Counted from the first letter of the stretch, positions 1 to 7,796 are shown. The stretch is DNA of 64,000 nt from DATMER01 sp963741305 (GCA_963741305.1 CAVUHL010000003.1:2108001-2172000); one strand, 5' to 3'. The notes: generated by a model from the sequence alone, not told the origin. Made by a program: numbers and translations.

Positions 1-1
1 G

Positions 2-1471
2 TGTCCGATCCACGGCACGCCCGTGGAGTGGAAGTCGGAGGAGAACATCTTCTTCCGCCTCTCCAAGTACCAGCAGCCGCTGCTCGACTGGTACGAGCGC
101 GACCCGCAGAGCATCCGGCCGGAGACCCGCCTGAACGAGGTCCGCTCATTCGTGGAGTCCGGCTTGCGCGACCTGTCAGTCAGCCGGGCCAACGTAGAGT
201 GGGCCATCCCGTTCCCTGGGAACCCCGGCCAGACCGTCTACGTCTGGCTCGACGCACTGACGAACTACATCAGCGCGCTGGGCTTCCCCGAAGGCGACCT
301 CTACCGGAAGTTCTGGGAGAACGGGGACGTCCGGATGAACATGATCGGCAAGGACATCCTGCGCTTCCACGCCGTCTACTGGCCGGCCTTCCTGATGTCC
401 GCGGGGCTCCCCCTGCCGACCCAGATTTGGGCGCACGGCTGGTGGCAGCGCGACGGCCGCAAGGTCTCCAAGTCGGCGGGCAACGTCGTCCGGCCCGACG
501 AGCTCATCGAGCGCTTCGGCGCCGACAGCCTGCGCTACTTCCTGATGCGCGAGATGGTCTTCGGCCAGGACGCCTCGTTCTCCGACGAGGGCTTCGTCGA
601 GCGGTACAACTCCGATCTCGCCAACACGCTCGGCAACACGGTGAGCCGCCTGGTCACACTGTCGCGCAACGCCTTTGGCGGCAAGACGCCGCCGGTACCC
701 TGCGAGGACAACCCCATGATCGAAGCTGCGCGCCGGGTCGTGCCCGAGTACCGCGCGGCCATGGACGAGCTCGCCTTCAACCGCGCGCTGGAAGCCCTCT
801 GGCGCCTGCTCAGCGAGGCGAACCAGTACCTCGTCACCCGCGAGCCGTGGAAGCTGATCAAGACCGAGGGTCCCACCGAGAAGCTCTCCCGGGTTCTCTG
901 GAACGGGCTGGAGACGGTGCGGATCGTGGCCACGGCGCTGCTGCCGGTGATGCCGAGCGTGGCGACCCAGGTGCTCGCCGCGATCGGAATTCAGGAGATC
1001 CCCACGAAGCTGGAGGCGCTCGAGTGGGGCGGGCTGCCGAACAACGCCGATCTGCCCGAGCCGCAGCCGCTCTTCCCGCGCATCGACAAGGAGGCCTACC
1101 TGAAGGAGCATGCCCTGGCTCCCGTGAAGGCCCAGGAGAAGACCAATTTGATCTCGATCGACCAATTCTTCGAAACCGAGCTGAAGGTGGCAACCGTCAC
1201 CGCGGCCGAGCGGGTCCCCAAGTCCGAGAAGCTGATCAAGCTGAGCTTGGACGTGGGAGATGAGGGTCCGCGCACGGTTGTCGCCGGCATCGGCCTCGCC
1301 TATCAGCCCGAGGACCTGTTGAACAAGCAGGTCGTGGTAGTGGCGAACCTCCAGCCCGCCAAGCTCATGGGGGTCGAGTCGCAGGGCATGGTGCTTGCGG
1401 CCTCGATCGACGGCAAACCGGTGCTGCTCCATCCCGGAGTCCAGGTCCCCAACGGCACACGCGTCAAGTGA
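2..1471 (+). CDS. metG: methionyl-tRNA synthetase, 5'-truncated by window edge
   Basis: Charges tRNA(Met) with methionine in the cytoplasm. The frame is open from base 2, so the N-terminal half of the catalytic domain, including the HIGH motif, lies outside the window. Visible are the end of the Rossmann catalytic domain with the WLDALTNYISALGF segment, the KMSKS-like loop as KVSKS in GRKVSKSAGN, the helical anticodon-binding domain, and a C-terminal tRNA-binding OB-fold domain (about the last 110 residues). This is the long MetG form. The stop overlaps the start of the following tatD gene by 4 nt (GTGA), implying translational coupling. Certain assignment; only the 5' end is missing. Confidence 0.97.
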   Translation, partial: CPIHGTPVEWKSEENIFFRLSKYQQPLLDWYERDPQSIRPETRLNEVRSFVESGLRDLSVSRANVEWAIPFPGNPGQTVYVWLDALTNYISALGFPEGDLYRKFWENGDVRMNMIGKDILRFHAVYWPAFLMSAGLPLPTQIWAHGWWQRDGRKVSKSAGNVVRPDELIERFGADSLRYFLMREMVFGQDASFSDEGFVERYNSDLANTLGNTVSRLVTLSRNAFGGKTPPVPCEDNPMIEAARRVVPEYRAAMDELAFNRALEALWRLLSEANQYLVTREPWKLIKTEGPTEKLSRVLWNGLETVRIVATALLPVMPSVATQVLAAIGIQEIPTKLEALEWGGLPNNADLPEPQPLFPRIDKEAYLKEHALAPVKAQEKTNLISIDQFFETELKVATVTAAERVPKSEKLIKLSLDVGDEGPRTVVAGIGLAYQPEDLLNKQVVVVANLQPAKLMGVESQGMVLAASIDGKPVLLHPGVQVPNGTRVK

Positions 1472-2241
1472 GCCTGATCGACTCGCACTGCCATCTGCAG
1501 AGCCTCCCCCCCGACGAGCGCGAGCGTGCTTTGGACGACGCCCGCGAGCGGGGGGTGCGGGGCTTCCTCGTCCCGGCCATCAAGCTCGCCGACGCGGACG
1601 AGGTTCTCGCTCTCTGCCACAAACATCCGGATGTCTGGTGCGCCCTCGGGGTCCATCCTCACGACGCTTCGACCTGGAGGGAAGGGGACAAAGAGCGGCT
1701 GCGGGGGCTGTTGTCCGATCCCAAGGCCGTGGCGGTGGGGGAGTGCGGGCTGGACTTCTTCTACGACCACTCGCCTCGTGACGTCCAGACGCGGGTGATG
1801 CGTGAGCAGTGGGAGCTGGCCGTCGAGCTGGACCTGCCGGTCGTAGTCCACAACCGCGACAGCAACGAGGAGATGCTCGCCGTCGTCCGCGAGTTCCCGG
1901 ACCTGAAGGCCGATTTCCACTCCTTCGCCGGGGGGCTCGACATGGCCCGCGATCTGATCGACCATGGACACTACATGGGCCTCTCCGGCATGATCACCTT
2001 CCCCAAGGCAGACAACGTGCGCGAGGTGATCCCCATCCTCCCGCCCGACCGCTGCCTCGTGGAGACCGACACGCCCTACCTCGCTCCCATCCCGTATCGG
2101 GGCAAGCCCAATCGGCCAGCCTACGTGGTAGAGATCGCCGGCCGTCTCGCGCAGGAGACCGGTGAAACGCCCGAGCAGGTCTGGCAGAGGACGGGGGAGA
2201 ATTTCTTCCGCCTGTTCGCGAAGGCTGCTGTCCGCCCTTGA
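1468..2241 (+). CDS. tatD: TatD-family metal-dependent DNase
   Basis: A 257-residue TIM-barrel metallohydrolase of the TatD family, whose members are 3'-5' DNases implicated in DNA repair. The metal-binding DSHCH motif is at residues 5-9. GECGLDFF, VHNRDS, ADFHSF and the ETDTPYL segment follow in the family order. The GTG start overlaps the metG stop by 4 nt, the usual metG-tatD arrangement. Length matches the family. No unusual features. Confidence 0.95.
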   Translation: MSLIDSHCHLQSLPPDERERALDDARERGVRGFLVPAIKLADADEVLALCHKHPDVWCALGVHPHDASTWREGDKERLRGLLSDPKAVAVGECGLDFFYDHSPRDVQTRVMREQWELAVELDLPVVVHNRDSNEEMLAVVREFPDLKADFHSFAGGLDMARDLIDHGHYMGLSGMITFPKADNVREVIPILPPDRCLVETDTPYLAPIPYRGKPNRPAYVVEIAGRLAQETGETPEQVWQRTGENFFRLFAKAAVRP

Positions 2242-2262
2242 GAGGAGTGGTAGAGTCGGATC

Positions 2263-2454
2263 ATGGACGAATCGAGGCTCCTCATCGAGCGCGATCCGGT
2301 CGTCGAGGCATATAAGAAGGACATAGACCGGACTCTGCTCCGGGAGAACCTGAAGCTGACGGTCGAGGAACGGCTACGCAACCTGATGCGGCTGCAGCGC
2401 TTCGCAGAGGAGATGAGGCAGGCGGGGCGGCGGGCTTTCCATGGTCGATCTTGA
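2263..2454 (+). CDS. small conserved-looking protein, partner of nucleotidyltransferase
   Basis: A 63-residue, highly charged, mostly helical protein, 21 nt after tatD. Its last 14 nt overlap the start of a truncated nucleotidyltransferase-like gene. I recognise this arrangement (small charged protein just upstream of a minimal nucleotidyltransferase) from other genomes and infer an accessory or antitoxin-like role. The sequence itself shows no catalytic motif. With the downstream partner broken, the gene may be a relic. Moderate confidence that it is or was a real gene. Confidence 0.6.
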   Translation: MDESRLLIERDPVVEAYKKDIDRTLLRENLKLTVEERLRNLMRLQRFAEEMRQAGRRAFHGRS

Positions 2455-2536
2455 GCAGCTCCTCCCGGCCCTGAGCGGAGCCGGGGTGGAGTTCATTGTC
2501 GTGGGTGGCGTGGCCTCCCGGGCCGCAGCACCCTGA
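2441..2536 (+). pseudogene. truncated nucleotidyltransferase-like gene (N-terminal remnant)
   Basis: From the ATG at 2441 the frame reads about 31 codons, including EFIVVGGVAS. This matches the start of small MNT/AbiEii-type nucleotidyltransferases, whose first strand ends in VGG before the catalytic GSxxR/DxD region. A TGA at 2534 stops it before any catalytic residue. The next 700 bp are repeats, not coding sequence. The remnant is too short to be functional. The break coincides with the left edge of the repeat array. Confidence 0.6.
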
Positions 2537-2589
2537 GCCCGACGCCGATTCGCGGGTGAGCCGAGGATCTCGGAGTCTCCTCCAAACGC

Positions 2590-3280
2590 TTTTCTGTCGC
2601 GACTCCATGGCTTTCCCTCCTGCCCAAGGAGTTTTGCCCTTCCGCCGAACGTCATCGTGACGCGACTTTGGGTCTTCCCGTCGCGACTATGGGTTTCGGC
2701 GCCGCGACTTAAGCTTTTGTCGCGTCAGCCATCTTGTTTGTGACGCGACTATAGGTTTCGACGCCGCAACAATGGGTTTTGGTGACGCGACGATAGCCAT
2801 CGTGGCGCGACTAGGAGTTTTCTGACGCGACGATGCGTTTCGATGATGCGACTATACGTTTCGGTGGCGCGACTTTGGGTTTCGGTGACGCGATGAAGGT
2901 CATAGTCGCATCATGAACCTCTTGGCCGTCGCGACTATGGGTTTTGCTGACGCGACTATACGTTTCTCTGCGTCGCCGATGGGTTTTGCTATCGCGACTT
3001 GGCTTCGAGTCGCGTCACGAAGGACTTCGCTGTCGCGATAATAGGTTGAGTCGCGGCAGAATGGAGATTGCCGTCACGGCAATGGCGTGGTCTATCTCGT
3101 CCAGGTCCCAAGTCGCGGCACCGATGCGGTTCGCCGCGCGGCGATGGCTTGGGTCGCGTCACCGTATGGTATCGTCGCGTCAGAAAAATCCATGACCGGG
3201 GAGCTGATCGGGAAGGATGACGCGACTCGCGGCCTTTCCTGATCCTGTGCGCGCCGGCTGACGCGACGATGAGGAGGGAC
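2590..3280 (+). repeat. degenerate 20-21-bp tandem repeat array, TCGCGA core
   Basis: About 25 diverged copies of a unit close to TGACGCGACTATGGGTTTCG stand head to tail. Core positions such as 2741, 2761, 2782, 2802, 2823, 2843, 2864 and 2885 step by 20-21 bp. The core occurs as TGACGCGAC, as its inverse GTCGCGTCA, and as the perfect palindrome GTCGCGAC (for example near 2680 and 2928). Reading frames across the array contain stops, and 20-bp units break the frame, so it is not coding. The last unit merges into the ribosome-binding site of the gene at 3282. About two helical turns per unit would put every core on the same DNA face. Function unknown. Confidence 0.8.
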
Positions 3281-3281
3281 G

Positions 3282-3833
3282 ATGACCCTGAACCTTTCGC
3301 TGTCCGAGATCCTGGTCAACCTGGAGAGGCGGATCGAATCGCTGGGGGAGCAGGTGGCCCTGCACTCCCGGCAGGAGGAGCACCACCGGGAGCAGCGGGC
3401 TCTTCTCGAGGCCGAGCTCGAGAAGGCGAAGGAGCACCTCGAATCCTTCCGGGCGGTGGCGGCCACGGCGGCGGACCTCCATCTTCCTGCCCTGGCACCG
3501 CCTCCGCCCCCGCCGGAAGAGGATCTCGGACCCCATCCGACCGTTGCCCAGATGGTGGCGCGGGTCGTGGCCGACCGTCCGGAGGGAGAGCGCTTCGGGA
3601 CGAAGCTCGTGGTCTCCGAGGTGAACCGGCGTTTCGGCAAGCTGCTGCGCCGGCCGGTGGAGCCCCCCGCCGTCTCCGTGATCCTCCGTCGCATGAGCGA
3701 GGCTCGCCGCATCCACCAGTACCGGCCGGGCAAGGCGAACCACGAGGCCCTCTACACCAGGATGCCTCCGCCTGCCAGAAAGAGAGAGGAGAGACCCTTA
3801 CCGGATCTCGGCGCCGGCCCTGGTCGGTCTTGA
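3282..3833 (+). CDS. hypothetical coiled-coil / winged-helix-like protein
   Basis: 183 residues, not recognised. A GAGGAGGGA ribosome-binding site lies a few bases before the ATG. Residues about 8-60 are charged and heptad-like (LERRIESLGEQVALHSRQEE), predicting a coiled coil. A proline run at about 82-88 is a linker. The C-terminal 90 residues (TVAQMVARVVADRP...FGKLLRRP...VSVILRRMSEARRI) look like a small helical, winged-helix-type domain. A DNA-associated role is an inference only. It directly follows the 690-bp array, whose last unit overlaps its Shine-Dalgarno region. Confidence 0.65.
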   Translation: MTLNLSLSEILVNLERRIESLGEQVALHSRQEEHHREQRALLEAELEKAKEHLESFRAVAATAADLHLPALAPPPPPPEEDLGPHPTVAQMVARVVADRPEGERFGTKLVVSEVNRRFGKLLRRPVEPPAVSVILRRMSEARRIHQYRPGKANHEALYTRMPPPARKREERPLPDLGAGPGRS

Positions 3834-3923
3834 AACGCGTTCATTCCTCCGCAGGCGCTTACGTGTCGCTGCCCCGCCGCAGAAGCCGCCTCGCTCCAAG
3901 AGGGCTTATCGACAAGCGGCTGC

Positions 3924-4012
3924 CGCATAAGGCCCAACGTCTCCCCGATGGCAAGCCGCTTCTGCGCACGAGCCGAGCCGCGAAGGCATCTTGGCCCGAA
4001 GCCGCTTATGCG
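3924..4012 (+). repeat. degenerate attC-like inverted repeat
   Basis: An 8-bp perfect inverted pair, CGCATAAG (3924-3931) and CTTATGCG (4005-4012), brackets 73 bp, giving 89 bp in all, within the size range of integron attC sites. A GCCCAAC box just inside the left arm fits the RYYYAAC consensus. The expected terminal GTT is CTT here, so the site would probably be inactive. It lies at the left edge of an AT-richer stretch of small genes. The rest of 3834-4185 shows no gene. Confidence 0.4.
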
Positions 4013-4185
4013 TCTAGTTCAATGGCTTTGACGTGCTTTAGGAAACGGCGTAGGATCATCCCCTACAAGCAGGAGACTCAAGGAGTTGGCGTCTTTTCCA
4101 TGGCGGTCTGAATTGGCAGCCTTGGTGCTTTAGAGGATTCTTGATACGACGTTCAGAATAGGCTGTTTAACCGCCGAGGATCAAC

Positions 4186-4872
4186 ATGGCTGACTTATGG
4201 GGGACACGTGACGCCGCGCTGGCAACACTCGCCAGCGAGCTTCGCGATGAGGCTATGGTCATCGAGGAGACCTTCCAGCATCTTGACGAGTCCATACTTA
4301 ACCTGGAGAAGCTAGACACTACCTTTTCACGAATCTGTGGTCTGACGCTGGTAAAGGCGAGGAATCTAGCCCTTGGCTCCTACAGCTTGTGCCTCGACGG
4401 GTTAGGTCAAGAGGCTGGAGCATTGATGCGTCCTTTGATAGAAGCGTTTGAGCTCCTAGTCTACTTTCGGCTCGAGCCAACTCGAGTGGAAGAGGCCATC
4501 GAGGGGAAACTTCCTCCCGCTGGCAAGCGAGCAAAGGCGATTGATGGGCACTTCAAGAAGGCTAGAGATTATTGGAATGCGAATGCCTCTCACCTCAGTT
4601 TCACTCCTGACTCGATCCGGCATCTATTGGACTTTGGAGAATGGCAGTGGCGAGTGGCTCAGCCGCACAACGCAGAAGTGCTTCGCCGCAATCTACTGTT
4701 CTTTTTCGCCGTCCTGATGTTTGTTGCTATTGAAGCAGTGAATTGTATCGGAACAGCGGAAGGGCGCATACAGCATGACCTTTGTGACCGAGTCGAAGAA
4801 CTAAAGACTCGTGGTCTTGCAGTATTCGATAGGAACTATGAATCAGGAGCGGGCGAGGTGGTCGGCGGTTAA
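4186..4872 (+). CDS. hypothetical cytoplasmic protein, putative integron cassette gene
   Basis: 228 residues, helical, with no assigned function. The segment DGLGQEAGALMRPLIEAFELLVYFRLEP recalls DUF5677/HEPN-like proteins common in mobile cassettes, but I see no RxxxxH HEPN active site, so that is weak. A GAGGA ribosome-binding site precedes the ATG. The stop codon lies inside the left box of the attC-like site at 4867-4928, as in cassette genes. Base composition is clearly more AT-rich than metG or the ADOP gene, consistent with transfer. Confidence 0.7.
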   Translation: MADLWGTRDAALATLASELRDEAMVIEETFQHLDESILNLEKLDTTFSRICGLTLVKARNLALGSYSLCLDGLGQEAGALMRPLIEAFELLVYFRLEPTRVEEAIEGKLPPAGKRAKAIDGHFKKARDYWNANASHLSFTPDSIRHLLDFGEWQWRVAQPHNAEVLRRNLLFFFAVLMFVAIEAVNCIGTAEGRIQHDLCDRVEELKTRGLAVFDRNYESGAGEVVGG

Positions 4873-4928
4873 CCCAGGCGTTGCACTCGGACGGCTGACG
4901 CCACCGGTGGACGCCATCACCGTTGGGC
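4867..4928 (+). repeat. putative integron attC site
   Basis: A 62-bp element whose left box GGTTAAC (4867-4873, overlapping the upstream stop codon) can pair with the right box GTTGGGC (4922-4928) at 6 of 7 positions, counting G-U pairs. The right box matches GTTRRRY exactly. Inside, GGCGT pairs with ACGCC, and a perfect CCACCGGTGG palindrome forms the tip. Size and placement directly after a stop codon are typical of attC. The inner boxes are imperfect, so moderate confidence. Confidence 0.6.
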
Positions 4929-4952
4929 GTCTAACAGTGAGAGGAGAAAACA

Positions 4953-5363
4953 ATGAGCGAAATTCCGAACGAAGTGATCCGACGTTATGCCTTTAAGCGC
5001 GATATCGGTATTCCTGATGCAGAAAGGCTTTTCGATGAGCTTGAAGGGTTCCTTGACATAGCGATTAGTTCATCAGTCTCGCCCTCTTTTGGGGTAGATG
5101 AAGCGTGGCATGAATTTATTTTGCACACTCGGCTTTACGCAGACTATTGCCAGTCGCGGTACGGTACGTTCGTTCACCACATCCCCCTCTCTCCCATCTT
5201 GCTCGACGGGGATCCGAAAGATCAAGGCACCAAGAAGTGTTGCGGCACTGGGCTTCACCCTAGTCTCGATGATGGCGAGGCCTTGCACGCGATGCCTTTC
5301 GGTCACAGATGTTCCAGTGATTGCCGTGGCAGCTGCAAAGGGGGCAAAGAGGTGAGTAATTAG
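4953..5363 (+). CDS. GRDP-like (WH-motif) protein, putative cassette gene
   Basis: 136 residues. The segment DEAWHEFILHTRLYADYC followed by FVHHIP matches the signature of the glycine-rich-domain-protein-like family (WH...HIL.T..Y...C...HH). Biochemical function is unknown. A cysteine-rich tail (KCCGTG, CSSDCRGSC) could bind metal. An excellent GAGAGGAG ribosome-binding site precedes the ATG, just after the attC at 4867-4928. The next gene starts 2 nt after the stop, so two genes may share one cassette. Confidence 0.7.
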   Translation: MSEIPNEVIRRYAFKRDIGIPDAERLFDELEGFLDIAISSSVSPSFGVDEAWHEFILHTRLYADYCQSRYGTFVHHIPLSPILLDGDPKDQGTKKCCGTGLHPSLDDGEALHAMPFGHRCSSDCRGSCKGGKEVSN

Positions 5364-5365
5364 CC

Positions 5366-5911
5366 ATGGATTTGTTCACCATACTCTTGAGCCTAGTAAT
5401 AGGTGTCGGAACAGGAGTGCTGGCCAACTTCGCGACCTACTTGTTTCGGGATGTTTGGCTCCCCAAATATCGCGACCTTGTCTACCAAGGTATTCGAATC
5501 GACGGAGATTGGGTCATGACGCAAGATGACACTCCTTCTGACGGTACACCTCTATCAACCAAGTGGGCTTTATCTTCCAAGCTAGAACAGAAAGCTTACA
5601 TTCTCTCTGGACACGCGACCGCAAATCGAGTCGAGAATGGGGAATCTGTTGACGCCATTAACTACGACATTTCTGGGTACATCTATGACCGGTTCGTCGT
5701 GCTTACCTTCAAGAACACCTCGCGAGCCCGAATTGCGCATTCTGTATTTCTTGTCGAGGTGAGGGGCGACGGCACACGGATGACGGGCTATAGAACGTTC
5801 TACGGCCTGTATAAGGAAACGATACGCGTTGTGGAGTGTACGTGGCAGAGAGGCAGCCATACGTCTGTCAGCAAAACGAGAGAAACGAACGAAATGGGAA
5901 AAGTGGCATAG
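5366..5911 (+). CDS. membrane-anchored beta-barrel-like hypothetical protein
   Basis: 181 residues: one N-terminal transmembrane helix (residues about 4-28), then a beta-rich domain starting GDWVMTQDD with alternating strands, through to a Lys/Arg-rich tail. A single or double helix plus lipocalin-like barrel recalls Cap15-type anti-phage effectors and many integron-cassette proteins. That is a topology resemblance only. The gene follows the WH-motif gene by 2 nt and ends 19 bp before a good attC site. Confidence 0.65.
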   Translation: MDLFTILLSLVIGVGTGVLANFATYLFRDVWLPKYRDLVYQGIRIDGDWVMTQDDTPSDGTPLSTKWALSSKLEQKAYILSGHATANRVENGESVDAINYDISGYIYDRFVVLTFKNTSRARIAHSVFLVEVRGDGTRMTGYRTFYGLYKETIRVVECTWQRGSHTSVSKTRETNEMGKVA

Positions 5912-5930
5912 TACTTGGAGGAGCATGGGC

Positions 5931-5991
5931 GCCCAACCCCAGTGCATCAAGCGAAAGCTAGCGCCCCCGCTTATGCCCAGCAGCGTTATGC
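5931..5991 (+). repeat. integron attC site
   Basis: The clearest attC in the window, 61 bp. R'' is GCCCAAC (5931-5937) and R' is GTTATGC (5985-5991). Between them GCATCAAGCG pairs with CGCTTATGC over nine base pairs with one unpaired C, the extrahelical base that marks attC bottom-strand recognition. It lies 19 bp after a stop codon and 58 bp before the next start. No integron integrase gene is present in the window. Confidence 0.8.
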
Positions 5992-6049
5992 GTTGGTCTC
6001 CTTAGGCAAATGCTGATTGAGCAGGTAAACTCATTTTTGAGGCTATCTT

Positions 6050-6373
6050 ATGCAACCAGACAGTCCTAACTATTTACCGACTGCATCTCCGGCCTCAATT
6101 GAGACGGTTGGACAATACTCCCGAAATACAGGGAAGAAGGCGACGCGAGCCATCATCGAGTGGTTATCGCACTGCTTCATTGTGGCGGCGCTGCTCGGAG
6201 GTATGCGACTGCTCCAGGTTTGGACTGAGTGGCTTTGGAACGGAGAGCCGGTTCTTCTTTTAGGGCTGGTGCCCTTGGAGGAGTTGTTCAAGACAGCCGA
6301 TTTCATACTCTTATCGGCAGTTCTAGTGCTTGGGATTGGATGCGTAGTGCGCGCGTATAAGGGGCAACTATGA
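6050..6373 (+). CDS. small membrane protein, putative cassette gene
   Basis: 107 residues with two predicted membrane segments (about 40-58 and 82-100), of unknown function. The stop overlaps the start of the next gene by 4 nt (ATGA), so the pair is translationally coupled and probably forms one functional unit. AT-rich codon use unlike the flanking core genes. It follows the attC at 5931-5991. Confidence 0.6.
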   Translation: MQPDSPNYLPTASPASIETVGQYSRNTGKKATRAIIEWLSHCFIVAALLGGMRLLQVWTEWLWNGEPVLLLGLVPLEELFKTADFILLSAVLVLGIGCVVRAYKGQL

Positions 6374-6915
6374 ACGTATACGATCTGCGAGTCACGGCGC
6401 CGCTAGGTGAAGAAAATCGACTTCCACAAATTTTCTTTCGGTTGCTAAAGCTTTCCTGTCTATATCTTAGCATATCTTTAGGCGGAGCCACGATGATCCT
6501 GCTCACTAAGGAAGCAGCCTCGCGAGCTGGCTTTGTTTATGCTGCGTTTCTTGGTGTTTGGCTCGTTGGTGGTGTCGCATTTGCAATCAGCGCGTCAAGG
6601 TCGTTGAGATCTTTCTTGAATAATCCCTACGAAGGGAAACACAATCGCGTACTTAGCTATAGAACAACCGGCCTGCTAATTGCCATGTATTGTGTAGTTA
6701 CGACTAGCACGCTGATAGCAAGGGGAGATACCGAACTTAACCATATCAAGCATATAGTCGCACTTGGTACCGTTTACTATGCTTGCCAAGCCTTTGTAGG
6801 CGGGATTCTCAGTCAACGCACAGCGAAATGGATTCGCGACATTCTCGTAACGTTAAGACTTTCTCAAGTCGATAGCACGAAGGCATCAGTAGAGCGGCCT
6901 AAGGAGGGCGCATAA
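6370..6915 (+). CDS. four-helix membrane protein, putative cassette gene
   Basis: 181 residues with about four hydrophobic segments (around 28-48, 52-72, 98-116, 128-146), not recognised. Coupled to the preceding membrane gene by an ATGA overlap. Its TAA stop lies inside the left box of the attC-like element at 6910, exactly as in integron cassettes. Low GC compared with neighbours. Confidence 0.65.
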   Translation: MNVYDLRVTAPLGEENRLPQIFFRLLKLSCLYLSISLGGATMILLTKEAASRAGFVYAAFLGVWLVGGVAFAISASRSLRSFLNNPYEGKHNRVLSYRTTGLLIAMYCVVTTSTLIARGDTELNHIKHIVALGTVYYACQAFVGGILSQRTAKWIRDILVTLRLSQVDSTKASVERPKEGA

Positions 6916-6976
6916 CAAATCTCTCCACCGGACTGCTGGTACTGCCGCCGGACAGAGTGGCGGCAGGTGAGAGATG
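6910..6976 (+). repeat. attC-like site with missing right box
   Basis: R'' GCATAAC at 6910-6916, then CTCTCCACC (6921-6929) pairing with GGTGAGAG (6966-6973) with one extrahelical C. Nested inside, TGCCGCC (6943-6949) pairs perfectly with GGCGGCA (6959-6965). The hairpin is classic attC, but the spacer and the GTT of the right box are absent. The sequence goes straight into ATGCC, the start of the next gene. Probably a decayed or deleted cassette junction. Confidence 0.65.
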
Positions 6977-7525
6977 CCTCGTCCTTTCATCGTGATTTCC
7001 GGTCTTCCCGCTAGCGGCAAGAGCCGCTTGGGCAAGCGGATAGCGGAGGCGTTTGCTCTTCCGCTCATCGACAAGGACGAGATCCTCGAGTCCTTGTTCT
7101 CCGGATCCGAGACGGCCGACGGCGCATCTCGCATGATCCTGAGCAGGCGAAGCGATGTGCTTTTCGAGGAGCGTGCACGTCGGTCCGACGGAGCGGTCCT
7201 TGTGTCCTTCTGGCATGTCCGTGGCATGCCCATGGAGTCGGGCACGCCGACGGCATGGCTTCATCAGCTTCGGGGTCCCGTCGCCCATGTGCGATGCGTC
7301 TGCTCGCCGGAGCTCGCGGCCAGGCGCTTCGCGTCACGGATACGGCATCCCCACCACCTCGATGCTCTCAAGTCGTCCGACGCTATCGCGAAGGCTTTCG
7401 GCGACCTTGCCCGGCTGGGTCCACTCGATCTACCACCGCAGATCGATGTCGATACAACCGCCGACCCCGACCTGGCGCCCCTCGTCGCAACCATTCGAGC
7501 CGTCCTGGAGACCCAGCACCGATAG
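6974..7525 (+). CDS. P-loop kinase-like ATPase (AAA_33 / zeta-toxin-like)
   Basis: 183 residues. A Walker A motif GLPASGKS lies at residues 10-17, followed by KDEIL, which fits the gluconate-kinase / chloramphenicol-phosphotransferase / zeta-toxin fold class. It probably phosphorylates a small molecule or nucleotide sugar; the substrate is not predictable. The start codon sits where the preceding attC should have its right box. GC content is higher than the upstream cassette genes, so this gene may be the old chromosomal flank. Confidence 0.75.
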   Translation: MPRPFIVISGLPASGKSRLGKRIAEAFALPLIDKDEILESLFSGSETADGASRMILSRRSDVLFEERARRSDGAVLVSFWHVRGMPMESGTPTAWLHQLRGPVAHVRCVCSPELAARRFASRIRHPHHLDALKSSDAIAKAFGDLARLGPLDLPPQIDVDTTADPDLAPLVATIRAVLETQHR

Positions 7526-7579
7526 CGTATCAGGATGCCTCCGTCTGCCTCCCAAATCGCTATTCCTCCAGAATTCTGG

Positions 7580-7719
7580 TTTTTCTCGGACTCGAACTGC
7601 TCGGGCTCCAGCTTTTTGGATTTTCTACAGCCGGAATCATCCCAGGTATAGCCGAGCCGTTTTTCCGCTGCTTCTGGCATTTTTCTTGAGCCTGAGCCGT
7701 TTTTCTCCTGGCTCTGGCG
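7580..7719 (+). repeat. short T-tract repeat array, 20-bp period
   Basis: T-tracts (TTTTTC, or TTTTC for the second) start at 7580, 7621, 7660, 7680 and 7700, all on one 20-bp grid, with GAGCCG or CTGGC/CTCGG in between. Seven units, strongly diverged. It fills most of the gap between the kinase and the phosphatase gene. It is not coding in a convincing frame. On the minus strand the tracts read GAAAAACGGCTC, phased roughly with the helix, so intrinsic bending is possible. Confidence 0.6.
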
Positions 7720-7796
7720 TTCGAGCATTGGTCCAGCAGCTCTTGCCGATCGTGGGCTGCCGGGGCTCACTCCTTCGCCGACCGGTAGGTCCGTTG

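Noticed and set aside
2590..3280. CRISPR array
   Set aside because: Unit is only 20-21 bp with no constant repeat plus unique spacer, copies are strongly diverged, both orientations occur, and no cas genes are in the window.
7264..7770. 168-residue minus-strand frame over the T-tract array
   Set aside because: Half of it is antisense to the P-loop kinase gene and the rest is the 20-bp array; no ribosome-binding site or domain.
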